A stretch of 64,000 bases of DNA, taken from Dryocola sp032000125. GTDB taxonomy: Bacteria > Pseudomonadota > Gammaproteobacteria > Enterobacterales > Enterobacteriaceae. Both the position numbers and the translations under genes were made by a program. This document shows positions 42,267 through 52,128 of this stretch, in pieces (positions within the stretch are counted from its first letter, which is position 1; each line of letters begins with the position of its first letter). The stretch lies in NCBI GenBank assembly GCA_032000125.1, contig DAMALH010000002.1, forward strand, positions 1 through 64,000, written 5' to 3'. The notes beneath the pieces are model-generated. The model was not told the origin of the DNA, ran no database searches, and saw only the letters and a list, made by a program, of their open reading frames with translations.

Positions 42267-43514
42267 CTACGGAATCGGGATAAGTCGGGGAGTAATAAAA
42301 ACCACCAGCTCACGACGCTGGCTGTCTTTTGCATCGTGGCGAAACAGGCCGCCAAGCAGCGGGATACCGCTCAGCAGGGGAACCTTGTCACGGCTATCTT
42401 TATTATGCTGCTGAAAAATTCCCCCTAACGCGAGCGTTTCACCGTTTTTCACTGACACGACCGTTTCAATCTCTTGTTTATCTATTGCCAGCGCTTCGCC
42501 ATTGGCCTGCTCAATGCTGCGTCCCGGCATATTCTGGCTGATTCTCAGTTTTAAGCGGATGTTGCCCTGCGGCTGAATGGTCGGCGTTACCTCCATGCCC
42601 AGCACCGCTTCTTTAAATTCTACGGAAGTCACGCCACCTTCCCCGCTGGAAACCTGATAGGGGATCTCCGTGCCCTGCTTGATGCTGGCTGGCTGCTGGT
42701 GGGCTGCCATCAGCCGAGGGCTGGCGATAATTTCAAGCTGCTGCTGTTGCTCCAGAGCGGATAATTCCATCTCAAGCAGTCGCCCGTCGATACGCGCAAT
42801 ATTAAAGCCTGCGCGAGCAGTGGCAGCGCTCACGGAAACTTCTGCTCCAAGGCCCGCCAGACCAGGGGCCGAGCCTGCTCCGTCGCTCTGCGCCAGATTC
42901 CATTTCACGCCAAGCTCATGCAGTTTGTTCTGGTTAATCGTGACGATATGCGCCGCGATTTCAACCTGCCCCAGCGGGAGATCCATCTCCTTCATCCAGC
43001 CAGCTATCTGCTTTAGCGCAGCCCTGCTATCCCGCACGATGAGCCGATTAGTCCGTTTATCCACGGTGACGCTTGCGCGCGGGCTTAAGAGTTTTTCCCC
43101 GGCAGCTTTAAGCGATACGGCTAACTCACCGGCGTCGGCATGAGCCGGAGAAAAGACCTGGCTAAGCAATGGCTGTTTTAGCGCCTGCTGTTTCCGCTGT
43201 TCTTCCTGCGCGGCCTGCTGTTGCTGGAGCCTGGCTTTCGGTACGATTTGCAGCACGTTTCCTTCGCGAAGCTGCGTTAGCTCCGCCGTTTTCAGCACCA
43301 GTTGAAAAGCCTGCTTGAGGGGAATGTTTTGTAGATGGAGTGACACCACGCCCTCCACGTCGGGAGCTATCAGCAGATTAACGTTCTGGTTTTCTGCGAG
43401 CGCCTGCAAAACCTGCACCACGGGCGCGTTATCCAGAACCAGCGATACGCCTTTATCCGCGAGGCTTGCTGACGGCCAGGCCATCAGCAGAACCAACGTA
43501 CGCATCCATGCCAT
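42267..43514 (-). CDS. hofQ: DNA uptake secretin HofQ
   Basis: HofQ is an outer-membrane secretin related to PilQ/ComE; in E. coli it is needed to use DNA as a nutrient. The 415-residue protein has a short signal peptide (about 1-19, ending PSASLA), N-domains (about 25-170) and the secretin core (about 190-410) with VPLLSGIPLLGGLF and ELVVFITPRL at the end. Its start overlaps hofP by 62 nt. An internal ATG three codons later (MRTLVLL) is an alternative. Confidence 0.93.
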   Translation of the reverse strand: MAWMRTLVLLMAWPSASLADKGVSLVLDNAPVVQVLQALAENQNVNLLIAPDVEGVVSLHLQNIPLKQAFQLVLKTAELTQLREGNVLQIVPKARLQQQQAAQEEQRKQQALKQPLLSQVFSPAHADAGELAVSLKAAGEKLLSPRASVTVDKRTNRLIVRDSRAALKQIAGWMKEMDLPLGQVEIAAHIVTINQNKLHELGVKWNLAQSDGAGSAPGLAGLGAEVSVSAATARAGFNIARIDGRLLEMELSALEQQQQLEIIASPRLMAAHQQPASIKQGTEIPYQVSSGEGGVTSVEFKEAVLGMEVTPTIQPQGNIRLKLRISQNMPGRSIEQANGEALAIDKQEIETVVSVKNGETLALGGIFQQHNKDSRDKVPLLSGIPLLGGLFRHDAKDSQRRELVVFITPRLIPIP

Positions 43515-43839
43515 ATTTTTTTCCTTCTATTTTCCATGAATAAAAAGGCTGCCCGCACGTTGAGGGCAGCGCTACGGATAAGCGCTGCTGGCCGACTTCC
43601 AGGACCCCTATGCCGGGCGCAATCTCCATTCCACGAACGATACGGCGCCAGTTTTTCTGCGCGTCACGCATGACGCTAATCGCGCCTTTATCAGAGCGAA
43701 TCACGCCATGAAGCTTCCACTGCACCAGATGTTTAAGAAGCGCGTCACAGGGCGAAAGCAGCGGTTGAAAGGGATTACGAGGCATGGAAGAAGCGGACTG
43801 AGCCACCAACAGCAAAACCAGGATAAAATTAGGGTTCAT
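43453..43839 (-). CDS. hofP: PilP-like protein HofP
   Basis: A 128-residue protein with an N-terminal hydrophobic export segment (MNPNFILVLLLVAQSAS). It contains the NPFQP and HGVIRSDKGAISVM features seen in PilP/HofP, an inner-membrane lipoprotein-like partner of the secretin. No lipobox cysteine is seen. A two-codon longer TTG start is open, but ATG is preferred. It overlaps hofO by 11 nt and hofQ by 62 nt. Confidence 0.85.
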   Translation of the reverse strand: MNPNFILVLLLVAQSASSMPRNPFQPLLSPCDALLKHLVQWKLHGVIRSDKGAISVMRDAQKNWRRIVRGMEIAPGIGVLEVGQQRLSVALPSTCGQPFYSWKIEGKKYGMDAYVGSADGLAVSKPRG

Positions 43840-44302
43840 CGGCAAAGCCCACCGTCATAGCCAGTCTGAGCAACTCACCTTTCGGTTCGACGCTAAAGCC
43901 CTGCAGCACAACGGCACGGCAGGCAGACAAACGGGTAAACAAAGGAGGAAGTTTTTCCCATGGCAGCAGCATTTCCAGCATGGCGGGGTTACTCTCGGGC
44001 TGCCACTTTTCAAGCTTTCCACCGCTGTGATGGGCAAGCTCCATCGCTGAAAACTGTTCCAGCGGCTCCGCGTCAAGGCGTTGAGCCGCTTCACGGGTCG
44101 ACGAAACCAAAGAGACAACGTTGCGGCGCAGCAGGGAAATTTTTCTGCTTTCCTGCTGGTTACTGAGAAGAGATTCCCTTATCTGCGCCCGCTGAGGCTG
44201 AATAAAGAAGCACAAAATAAGGACAATCGCTGCGCCGTTAGCGGCGGCCAGGCTCGCGTACCTTAGCCTGCGGGAAGCCGTCAGCCAGCGTTCAGTCAGC
44301 AT
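43829..44302 (-). CDS. hofO: PilO-like protein HofO
   Basis: A 157-residue bitopic protein: short cytoplasmic start, one membrane helix (about 20-37, AAANGAAIVLILCFFI), then a periplasmic coiled-coil and ferredoxin-like domain. This is the topology of PilO. The ATG at 44300-44302 overlaps the hofN end by 11 nt. Sequence similarity to E. coli HofO is low; the call rests largely on topology and position. Confidence 0.82.
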   Translation of the reverse strand: MLTERWLTASRRLRYASLAAANGAAIVLILCFFIQPQRAQIRESLLSNQQESRKISLLRRNVVSLVSSTREAAQRLDAEPLEQFSAMELAHHSGGKLEKWQPESNPAMLEMLLPWEKLPPLFTRLSACRAVVLQGFSVEPKGELLRLAMTVGFADEP

Positions 44303-44828
44303 GACCCACCTCCGCAGAGACAAAAGTAAAGGTGAAGCCCAGCGAGCCGTTCGCGTTACGTTGAATACCTTTTGCCGCAACCTCTACGATACCGGGTAGC
44401 TGCCGTAGATTTTGCTCCACCAGCCGAACATCCTGTGGATTTTTCGCATTGCCGTGAATGACTGCACGCCCGTTTTTTACCGAAAGGGAGCTAAGCCAGA
44501 CACCGGCGGGCATCAGGCCGGCAAGCCCGGTAAGCCGTTGCTCCCACGCGCTTACCGAAAGCCGCTGTGCTTTGCGCGCCTTGTATAATTTTTGCTGCTT
44601 CTCAAGCATCTGCATCTGCTGATGTTTGCGCTGCAACAGGATACGCGCCTGCGACATATAGTCAGCCTGTATGCGCAGCCGTTCTTCCTGCCACACCAGC
44701 AAAGCGGACCCGGCAATCCCCGCCAGCGCTACCGAAAGCGCACATCCCGCCGCCAACAAGCTCCAGTAGCGTAACTGCCGCTGGCGATAGCGTTTCCTCC
44801 ACGGCAGCAGATTGATAAAAGGGCTCAT
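44292..44828 (-). CDS. hofN: PilN-like protein HofN
   Basis: A 178-residue bitopic protein starting MSPFINLLPWRKRYRQRQLRY; the N-terminal INLLPWR motif is the PilN signature for binding the PilM-like protein (HofM). One membrane helix follows (about 26-46). The 61-codon upstream extension lies inside hofM and is rejected. It overlaps hofM by 4 nt (ATGA). Confidence 0.88.
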   Translation of the reverse strand: MSPFINLLPWRKRYRQRQLRYWSLLAAGCALSVALAGIAGSALLVWQEERLRIQADYMSQARILLQRKHQQMQMLEKQQKLYKARKAQRLSVSAWEQRLTGLAGLMPAGVWLSSLSVKNGRAVIHGNAKNPQDVRLVEQNLRQLPGIVEVAAKGIQRNANGSLGFTFTFVSAEVGHAD

Positions 44829-45649
44829 CGGCTGACCCGCCCGGTTGCCAGCGCAATGGCCACGGTAAAGCTTCCTCCATGCTGCGGTAGCGGCGGCTGC
44901 AGCCGGACCAGCGCGCGCCAGGCATCTAACGAATGCGCGCCCGTCGGCAAGGGATCTGCCGCCGCGCTGCTGAAAGCAACCTCCTGCGGCTCGACCGTCA
45001 GTTGCCGACATAAATCAGCAAATGTCTCCACCTGCAGGGCATCCACCCATCCCCAGTCCGGCTCGTCGCTGGCCGTTGCCCATAGCCAGTGATCGTGCTC
45101 CCGATGCACCAGAAAGCGCGGTTTAGAGGGGTTGCACAAGCTGCCAAGAATGGGAAGCGCGCTCGCGCCGGGAGTCAGCGTTGCGGGAAACAGGCGCTGT
45201 TTTGCAAGGCACGCAAGCAGTTCCTGAACTTCGCTTTGGCGGGCGGCGATTACCCGCAGTTGGGTCGGGTCCTGCGAGATCGCCGTGTAATCCCAGCTCA
45301 GTTGAGCAGGCAACGTCTGTAGTTGTCTTGCGGCGCAAGCGGCAAGGTAGCTTTCACGGGCCGGTTCCCGCAGGCGATTATCCGGCGCAGGCACAGGGCG
45401 CTGTAAGGTTCTTTGGGTTGGAAACGCGACGCGGAGCTGATGACGTAGCGGCAGCTCCCGTCGCCACTGCGCCAGCACTTTCACCAGGCACTCTGGCGAT
45501 CGCACCACGCCTTCCCGAAGGGTATTTTCTGGCAGGGGCAGAAGCCACCAGCGGCGTAGCTGCCACCCCTGCCGCTGCCGCTGTACGGCCACTGCCCGCA
45601 ACGTTTGGTGTTGAATTTCCAGGCCAATTTGCCAGGTGCTGATAACCAT
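44825..45649 (-). CDS. hofM: PilM-like protein HofM
   Basis: A 274-residue cytoplasmic protein of the PilM family (actin-like fold), MVISTWQIGLEIQHQTLRAVAV, with ATASDEPDWGW and the final LPQHGGSFTVAIALATG. First gene of hofMNOPQ, divergent from mrcA with 119 nt between. In other gamma-proteobacteria this operon belongs to the CRP-S/Sxy competence regulon; I could not find a convincing CRP-S site here. Confidence 0.87.
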   Translation of the reverse strand: MVISTWQIGLEIQHQTLRAVAVQRQRQGWQLRRWWLLPLPENTLREGVVRSPECLVKVLAQWRRELPLRHQLRVAFPTQRTLQRPVPAPDNRLREPARESYLAACAARQLQTLPAQLSWDYTAISQDPTQLRVIAARQSEVQELLACLAKQRLFPATLTPGASALPILGSLCNPSKPRFLVHREHDHWLWATASDEPDWGWVDALQVETFADLCRQLTVEPQEVAFSSAAADPLPTGAHSLDAWRALVRLQPPLPQHGGSFTVAIALATGRVSR

Positions 45650-45768
45650 AATGACGATCTCCCTATCCTCTGCTTTCGAATTTGGCATATCAAAGCTTCT
45701 GGCTTGCCTTTATACTACCGCGCGTTTGTTTATAAACTGCCCAGTGGAAACGTAATGGGAAATTTAAG

Positions 45769-48321
45769 GTGAAGTTCGTAAAGTATTTATTAATCCTTGC
45801 AGTCTTTTGCATTCTGCTGGGAGCCGGCTCGATTTATGGCCTATACAAATTTATAGAACCGCAGCTACCTGACGTCGCCACGCTAAAAGACGTTCGGCTG
45901 CAGATTCCAATGCAGGTCTACAGCGCCGATGGGGAACTGATCGCCCAGTACGGTGAGAAACGTCGCATCCCTGTGACGCTAAACCAGATCCCTCCTGAAA
46001 TGGTGAAAGCCTTTATCGCCACCGAGGACAGCCGCTTCTACGAGCATCACGGCGTTGACCCGGTTGGGATTTTCCGTGCAGCAAGCGTTGCGCTGTTCTC
46101 AGGCCATGCTTCGCAGGGCGCGAGTACCATTACTCAGCAACTGGCGCGTAATTTCTTCCTGAGCCCGGAACGCACCATGATGCGTAAGATTAAGGAAGCG
46201 TTCCTGGCGGTGCGTATTGAGCAACTGCTGAGCAAAGATGAAATTCTTGAGCTGTATCTGAATAAAATTTACCTCGGCTACCGCGCATATGGCGTTGGCG
46301 CAGCGGCACAGGTGTATTTCGGTAAATCAATCGATCGGCTTACGCTCAGCGAGATGGCGGTCATTGCCGGTTTGCCAAAAGCGCCTTCAACCTTTAACCC
46401 GCTGTATTCCCTGGAAAGATCAACGGCTCGTCGTAATGTCGTGCTCTCACGCATGCTGAGTGAAAACTACATTACTCAGGCGCAGTACAACGAAGCCAGC
46501 AGCCAGCCCATCGTCGCCAACTATCATGCGCCGGAAATCGCCTTCTCAGCGCCCTATCTGTCAGAACTGGTGCGTCAGGACCTGGTAAGCCGCTACGGCG
46601 ATAAAGCCTACGAAGAAGGCTATAAGGTATACACCACCGTAACCCGCAAGGTTCAGCAGGGCGCGCAGCAGGCAGTCCGTAACAACGTGATGGCTTACGA
46701 TATGCGCCACGGCTATCGCGGCCCGTCCAACGTGCTGTGGAAGGTGGGTGAAAGCGCCTGGGATGAGAAAAAAATTATCGATTCCCTGAAGAACCTGCCG
46801 GTTTATGGCCCGCTGTTCCCGGCGGTTGTTACCGCGGCAGGTCCGACCGAAGCAACGGCTCTGCTGGCGGACGGCAGCTCAGTATCGCTGAGCATGAGCG
46901 GCGTGCGCTGGGCGCGTCCGTATCGCTCTGACACCTCACAGGGTCCAACCCCGCGCAAAGTCACCGATGTAATACAGACAGGTCAGCAGATTTGGGTGCG
47001 TAAAGTTGATGATGCCTGGTGGCTGGGACAGGTCCCGGATGTGAACTCCGCGCTGGTTTCTATTAATCCACGTGACGGTGCGGTGCTGGCTCTGGTCGGC
47101 GGGTTCGACTTTAACCAAAGCAAATTTAACCGTGCCACGCAGGCGCTGCGCCAGGTCGGTTCAAACATTAAACCGTTCCTCTATACCGCCGCCATGGATA
47201 AAGGCTTAACCCTGGCAAGCATTCTTAACGATGTCCCTATCTCGCGCTGGGATGCAGGTGCCGGTTCCGACTGGCGCCCTAAAAATTCACCGCCAGAATA
47301 TGCCGGGCCGATTCGTCTGCGTCAGGGTCTGGGCCAGTCGAAAAACGTGGTGATGGTGCGTGCAATGCGCGCAATGGGCGTGGATTACGCCGCAGAGTAT
47401 TTACAGCGCTTCGGCTTCCCGGCACAAAATATTGTGCATACCGAATCTTTAGCGCTGGGCTCCGCATCATTCACGCCGATGCAGGTCGCACGCGGCTACT
47501 CGGTGATGGCAAACGGCGGCTTCCTGGTGGACCCGTACTTTATTACCAAAATCGTTGATGACAGCGGCCAGACCATTTTCGAAGCGAAGCCAAAAGTGGC
47601 CTGCGCCGAATGCGATTTGCCGGTAATTTACGGCGAAACGCAAAAATCTAACGTGCTGGAGAATCAGAACGTCGAAGACGTAGCGGTTTCTCAGGAGCAG
47701 CAAAATTCCAGCGTGCCAATGCCGAAACTGGAGCAGGCAAATAGCGATCTGGTTGCCCAGACGACCGCACCGGAATACGCGCCACACGTCATTAACACAC
47801 CGCTGTCGTTTCTGATTAAAAACGCGCTTAACACCAATATCTACGGAGAACCGGGCTGGCAGGGTACAGGCTGGCGTGCCGGGCGCGATTTGAAACGCCA
47901 TGATATCGGCGGTAAAACCGGTACCACCAACAGTTCAAAAGATGCATGGTTCTCCGGTTACGGCCCCGGCGTTGTGACATCCGTATGGATTGGCTTTGAC
48001 GATCATCGCCGCAATCTTGGCCGCACCTCTGCAAGCGGCGCGATCAAGGATCAGATTTCAGGCTATGAAGGCGGCGCCAAAAGCGCCCAGCCAGCATGGG
48101 ATGATTTTATGAAAGTGGCGCTGGACGGCGTACCTGAAGAGCCAGTCACGCCGCCGCCGGGCATCGTCACCGTGAATATCGATCGCAGCACCGGCCAGTT
48201 GGCCAACGGCGGCAACAGTCGTGAAGAGTATTTCATTGAAGGCACGCAGCCGACGCAGCAGGCGGTGCATGAGGTGGGTACAACGATTATTGATAACGGC
48301 GAAGAGCACGAGCTGTTCTGA
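45769..48321 (+). CDS. mrcA: Penicillin-binding protein 1A
   Basis: PBP1a is a bifunctional peptidoglycan glycosyltransferase and transpeptidase of the inner membrane. The 850-residue protein has one N-terminal membrane helix (about 5-25), a GT51 domain with EDSRFYEHHGVD (catalytic Glu about 85-95) and a transpeptidase domain with SNIK (about Ser465), SxN-type and KTGTT motifs. It starts with GTG, as in E. coli, 5 nt after AAGG. It is divergent from hofM and convergent with nudE. Confidence 0.98.
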   Translation: MKFVKYLLILAVFCILLGAGSIYGLYKFIEPQLPDVATLKDVRLQIPMQVYSADGELIAQYGEKRRIPVTLNQIPPEMVKAFIATEDSRFYEHHGVDPVGIFRAASVALFSGHASQGASTITQQLARNFFLSPERTMMRKIKEAFLAVRIEQLLSKDEILELYLNKIYLGYRAYGVGAAAQVYFGKSIDRLTLSEMAVIAGLPKAPSTFNPLYSLERSTARRNVVLSRMLSENYITQAQYNEASSQPIVANYHAPEIAFSAPYLSELVRQDLVSRYGDKAYEEGYKVYTTVTRKVQQGAQQAVRNNVMAYDMRHGYRGPSNVLWKVGESAWDEKKIIDSLKNLPVYGPLFPAVVTAAGPTEATALLADGSSVSLSMSGVRWARPYRSDTSQGPTPRKVTDVIQTGQQIWVRKVDDAWWLGQVPDVNSALVSINPRDGAVLALVGGFDFNQSKFNRATQALRQVGSNIKPFLYTAAMDKGLTLASILNDVPISRWDAGAGSDWRPKNSPPEYAGPIRLRQGLGQSKNVVMVRAMRAMGVDYAAEYLQRFGFPAQNIVHTESLALGSASFTPMQVARGYSVMANGGFLVDPYFITKIVDDSGQTIFEAKPKVACAECDLPVIYGETQKSNVLENQNVEDVAVSQEQQNSSVPMPKLEQANSDLVAQTTAPEYAPHVINTPLSFLIKNALNTNIYGEPGWQGTGWRAGRDLKRHDIGGKTGTTNSSKDAWFSGYGPGVVTSVWIGFDDHRRNLGRTSASGAIKDQISGYEGGAKSAQPAWDDFMKVALDGVPEEPVTPPPGIVTVNIDRSTGQLANGGNSREEYFIEGTQPTQQAVHEVGTTIIDNGEEHELF

Positions 48322-48323
48322 TG

Positions 48324-48353
48324 AAAAAGCCCTTCTTTTGAAGGGCTTTTTTT
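48324..48353. terminator. Bidirectional terminator between mrcA and nudE
   Basis: Arms GCCCTTC (48329-48335) and GAAGGGC (48340-48346) with a TTTT loop are flanked by five A and seven T. It can end both convergent transcripts. Confidence 0.93.
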
Positions 48354-48357
48354 ATGG

Positions 48358-48918
48358 CTATAAACGTCCCTGCGCTTTTAGCCATTCCCTTACCAGGAAC
48401 AGCGCGCTGACGTTACGCGCCTCGCTGAAATCCGCTTCATCCAGCAAATCCATCAGCGACGCCAGCGGCCAGCGAACCTGCGGCAGCTCTTCCGGCTCGT
48501 CACCTTCCAGAGATTCAGGGTAGAGGTTTTCAGCAACCACGATATTCATTTTGCTGGAGAAATAAGACGGCGCCATGGTGAGCTTTTTAAGAAAGGTCAG
48601 CTCCCTCGCACCAAAGCCCACCTCTTCTTTAAGCTCGCGGTTCGCCGCTTCAAACACGGTTTCGCCCGGATCGATTAGCCCTTTAGAAAAGCCCAGCTCA
48701 TAAGATTCTGTGCCCACCGCGTATTCACGGATCAGGATCACATGATCGTCCACAATCGGGATTATCATTACCGCTTCACGGGAAGAGGGGCGCATACGTT
48801 CATACACGCGCCTGACGCCGTTGCTAAATTCCAGGTCCACCGTTTCGACATTAAACAGACGTGAGCGGGCCACGGTTTCAACATGTAAAATGGTCGGTTT
48901 TTTTAAGGATTTGCTCAT
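48358..48918 (-). CDS. nudE: ADP compounds hydrolase NudE
   Basis: NudE is a Nudix hydrolase that cleaves ADP-ribose, Ap3A and NADH. The 186-residue protein has a complete Nudix box, GLIDPGETVFEAANRELKEE followed by VGFG (about 97-120). The start MSKSLKKPT matches the E. coli length; a 21-codon upstream frame is less likely. Confidence 0.96.
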   Translation of the reverse strand: MSKSLKKPTILHVETVARSRLFNVETVDLEFSNGVRRVYERMRPSSREAVMIIPIVDDHVILIREYAVGTESYELGFSKGLIDPGETVFEAANRELKEEVGFGARELTFLKKLTMAPSYFSSKMNIVVAENLYPESLEGDEPEELPQVRWPLASLMDLLDEADFSEARNVSALFLVREWLKAQGRL

Positions 48919-49244
48919 CGTGGCTGGATTTAACAGTGAAGACAGAGGGCTATTGTGCGGTATGCCGCACATCTCGCGCAATGCACATTGGTTATTATTT
49001 ACATTTTTGTAACGTTACCGTCGCGCACGACTTATATATCAACAGATGGCTTTGAAATAGGAATTTGCTGATATTTACAGGGAAGTCGCTTTGCTAACAT
49101 CAGTTTACCGCAGGATGTGCCCTTATAAATATGTCTAAAGTTCTTGTTCATCCCTGCCGATAACTATTCTTACACCCATACTTTTTTTGCCGGGGTGCAA
49201 CTTGCTGCGCTTGAATAAGAAAACGATTATTTGATGGGGAAGGC
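48919..49244. other. nudE-igaA divergent intergenic region
   Basis: The 326-nt gap separates divergent nudE and igaA. It must hold promoters for both, but I see no hexamer pair close enough to consensus to name. The igaA ATG is preceded by a strong ribosome binding site GGGGAAGG. No ORF, repeat or RNA gene was recognised. Confidence 0.5.
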
Positions 49245-51386
49245 ATGAGCACGTTATTACTTCTTTTAGCTGCTATGCTGGCCTGTATATTGATTGCCGG
49301 GTGGTTGGTCTGGCGCAGCCTGAGGCTGCGTGCCCCTTTGCCACACACGCAGTCATTTACCGGCGCAACCTCGCGCAAGTTAACGGCCGAAGAACGTACG
49401 GCTATTGAAAACTACATTGAGACGCTAACCCGTACGCAGGATATCGTCGGCCCCTCGGGCGCCAGCACCGCGCCGGCAAAGCTGGTACTCAATGCGCAAA
49501 GCAATACGGTTCTTTCTCTGACCCGCTCCATCGCCCGCTACGGCCTGTCGACTGATGATGCCAACAAATGGCGCTATTACCTTGATTCTGTTGAAGTTCA
49601 CCTTCCCCCTTTCTGGGAGCAGTACATTACCAATGACAATAACATTGAGCTGATCCGTACTGAAACCGTCCCGCTGGTTATCTCCCTTAATGGCCACACG
49701 CTAAACGAAGATAACAGCGAAAGCCGTGGTTTCGCGCTGGAGCGCACCAGCGGCAGCCAGGCATCCATTCGCGGTGAAGAAAGCGAGCAAATCGAACTGC
49801 TGAATATCCGCCAGGAAACGCCTGAAGAAGCCGCCCTGAGCCGGCCGGACGGGCTGCGCGAAGCCATTCTTATGTGCGTCGCCTTCGTGATGCTATTCCT
49901 TTGTCTGGTTAGCCCTTCCGTGGTGCTGCCGTGGCTGCTGGGCGGCGCAATTATGCTGCTGGCGGCAAGCCTGTGGGGATTGTTCGCGCCGCCGGCCAAA
50001 AATACGCTGCGCGAAATACATTGCCTGCGGGGCACGCCAAAGCGCTGGGGATTATTCGGCGAGTCCAATCAGGAGCAAATCAACAACATCTCGCTGGGCA
50101 TTATCGATCTGGTTTATCCCCCGCACTGGCAGCCCTATGTGGCACAGGATCTGGGGCAGGAAACCGACATCGATATCTATTTAGATAGGAACGTGGTGCG
50201 CCAGGGGCGCTTCCTGTCGCTGCATGACGAGGTCAAAAATTTCCCGATCCAGCACTGGGTGCGCAACCTGGTTATCGCCACCGGGGCGCTGGTGGTGTTA
50301 TTGATGCTGACTATCTGGGTTCCGCTTGAGATGCCGCTTAAGCTAAGCCTTTCATGGCTAAAAGGCGCGCAGTCCATCGAAGCCACAAGCGTTGCAGATT
50401 TGGACAAAACTAAGCTGCGCGTCGGCGACACGCTACGCGTCAAAGGCACCGGCATGTGCAATATTCATTTGCCTGCCGCCTACGCTGCCAGACAGAACTA
50501 CCCTTTTACGCCGTTTGACTGCTCTCAGATTATCTGGAATACCGCCCGCCCGCTGCCGCTGCCGGAATCAGACATTATGGACAAAGCCACCGCCCTGATT
50601 CAGGCCGTAAGCGGCCAAATCCACCCGCAAACAGAAGCCGATTCAAAGGTTAACCCCCAGTTAAGAACCGCCATTCAGAAATCCGGGATGGTGCTGCTGG
50701 ACGATTTCGCCGGTATCGTGCAAAAAACTCAGGCGCTGTGTACGACCAGTGACGAATGCGTGCGGCTCAAAAACGCCCTGATTAACCTGGGCAATACCAA
50801 AGACTGGGATGCCCTGGTTAAACGGGCCGACTCGGGTAAACTCGACGGGGTAAACGTCCTGCTGCGCCCGGTCAGCGCTGAATCCCTCGACAATCTGGTG
50901 ACCACCTCCACCGCCCCGTTCTTCATCCGGGAAACGGCTCGCGCGGCGCAAAAGCTTAACAGCCCGGCGCCCGGCGGGTTCGTTATCATCAGCGACGAAG
51001 GCAGCGATCTGGTCGATCAGCCGCTGCCGCCGGTTTCTCTGTACGACTATCCGGCCCAGGAACAATGGGGTGAATTCCAGCGCCTTGCCGAAATGCTGCT
51101 CCAGACGCCGTTCAGCGCCGAGGGCATTATCACCGGCCTGAGCAGCGATGCCAACGGCACCCAGCATGTCACACTGCACCGCATCCCGGACAGCAGCAGC
51201 CTGTGGCGCTATATCGCCACGACGCTGCTGCTCTTTAGTATGCTGGTGAGTCTTGCGGTAAACGGCATTCTTGCGCTGCGCCGCTATCGCCGCAGCCGTA
51301 ATCGCCTGGCGCAAATTCAGCAGTATTATGAAAGCTGTATGAATCCGTCTTTAGCGCCCCTTCCCGCGGTACGTTCGCTGTTCTAA
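49245..51386 (+). CDS. igaA: Rcs phosphorelay negative regulator IgaA
   Basis: IgaA (YrfF/MucM) is an inner-membrane protein that holds the Rcs envelope-stress phosphorelay in check and is usually essential when Rcs is intact. The 713-residue protein has hydrophobic segments near 1-22, 205-250, 340-358 and 655-675, with a large periplasmic domain (about 360-650) that contacts RcsF. The opening MSTLLLLLAAMLACILIAGW matches the family. Confidence 0.96.
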   Translation: MSTLLLLLAAMLACILIAGWLVWRSLRLRAPLPHTQSFTGATSRKLTAEERTAIENYIETLTRTQDIVGPSGASTAPAKLVLNAQSNTVLSLTRSIARYGLSTDDANKWRYYLDSVEVHLPPFWEQYITNDNNIELIRTETVPLVISLNGHTLNEDNSESRGFALERTSGSQASIRGEESEQIELLNIRQETPEEAALSRPDGLREAILMCVAFVMLFLCLVSPSVVLPWLLGGAIMLLAASLWGLFAPPAKNTLREIHCLRGTPKRWGLFGESNQEQINNISLGIIDLVYPPHWQPYVAQDLGQETDIDIYLDRNVVRQGRFLSLHDEVKNFPIQHWVRNLVIATGALVVLLMLTIWVPLEMPLKLSLSWLKGAQSIEATSVADLDKTKLRVGDTLRVKGTGMCNIHLPAAYAARQNYPFTPFDCSQIIWNTARPLPLPESDIMDKATALIQAVSGQIHPQTEADSKVNPQLRTAIQKSGMVLLDDFAGIVQKTQALCTTSDECVRLKNALINLGNTKDWDALVKRADSGKLDGVNVLLRPVSAESLDNLVTTSTAPFFIRETARAAQKLNSPAPGGFVIISDEGSDLVDQPLPPVSLYDYPAQEQWGEFQRLAEMLLQTPFSAEGIITGLSSDANGTQHVTLHRIPDSSSLWRYIATTLLLFSMLVSLAVNGILALRRYRRSRNRLAQIQQYYESCMNPSLAPLPAVRSLF

Positions 51387-51444
51387 CCTTCACGCGGCAG
51401 TGTGCTAACCTGTCGCGTAGTTCTCTTCCAATCAGGTTTAACCC

Positions 51445-52128
51445 ATGCATATTGATATTGCCTGGCAGGATATCGACACCGTGCTGCTCGATATGGACGG
51501 CACGTTGCTGGATCTCGCGTTTGATAACCACTTCTGGCAGAAGCTGGTCCCGGAAACCCTAAGCCTTGAGCGCGGCATCCCGCTGGAGGAAGCCCACCGG
51601 TTGATTGCCGGTGAATATCATGCCGTGCAACATACGCTAAACTGGTACTGTCTGGACTACTGGAGCGAGCGGCTCGGGCTGGATATCTTCGCCATGACCA
51701 CCGCTCAGGGGCCAAACGCCATACTGCGCGAAGACACCGCCCCGTTCCTCGATGCGTTAAAAGCCTGCGGTAAGCGGCGAATACTGCTGACCAACGCGCA
51801 TCCTTATAACCTGGCGGTCAAACTTGAACACACCGGTTTAGCGCAGCACCTTGATTTATTGCTTTCCACCCACACATTTGGTTATCCGAAAGAGGATCAA
51901 CGGTTGTGGCAGGCTGTAGTAGCGCATACGGGGCTGGATGCAGCAAGAACCGTATTTATCGATGACAGCGAGCCGATTCTGGATGCAGCGGCAAAGTTTG
52001 GTATTCGTTACTGCCTGGGCGTCACCAACCCGGATTCCGGGCTGGCTGACAAAACCTGGCAGCGTCATCCCGCGTTGAACGATTACCGTCACCTGATCCC
52101 CTCGCTTCGGGCTAAGGAGTCGCGATGA
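51445..52128 (+). CDS. yrfG: HAD-superfamily nucleotidase YrfG
   Basis: A 227-residue HAD hydrolase; the E. coli enzyme acts as a purine nucleotidase (GMP/IMP). Motif I LLDMDGTLLDLAF (about 14-26), motif II LLTNAHP and motif IV FIDDSEPILDAA are present. The end overlaps hslR by 4 nt (ATGA), so they are cotranscribed. Confidence 0.94.
   Translation: MHIDIAWQDIDTVLLDMDGTLLDLAFDNHFWQKLVPETLSLERGIPLEEAHRLIAGEYHAVQHTLNWYCLDYWSERLGLDIFAMTTAQGPNAILREDTAPFLDALKACGKRRILLTNAHPYNLAVKLEHTGLAQHLDLLLSTHTFGYPKEDQRLWQAVVAHTGLDAARTVFIDDSEPILDAAAKFGIRYCLGVTNPDSGLADKTWQRHPALNDYRHLIPSLRAKESR

Noticed and set aside
45650..45768. CRP-S (Sxy-dependent) site ahead of hofM
   Set aside because: Expected from related species, but no sequence close to TGCGA-N6-TCGCA was found in the hofM-mrcA gap.
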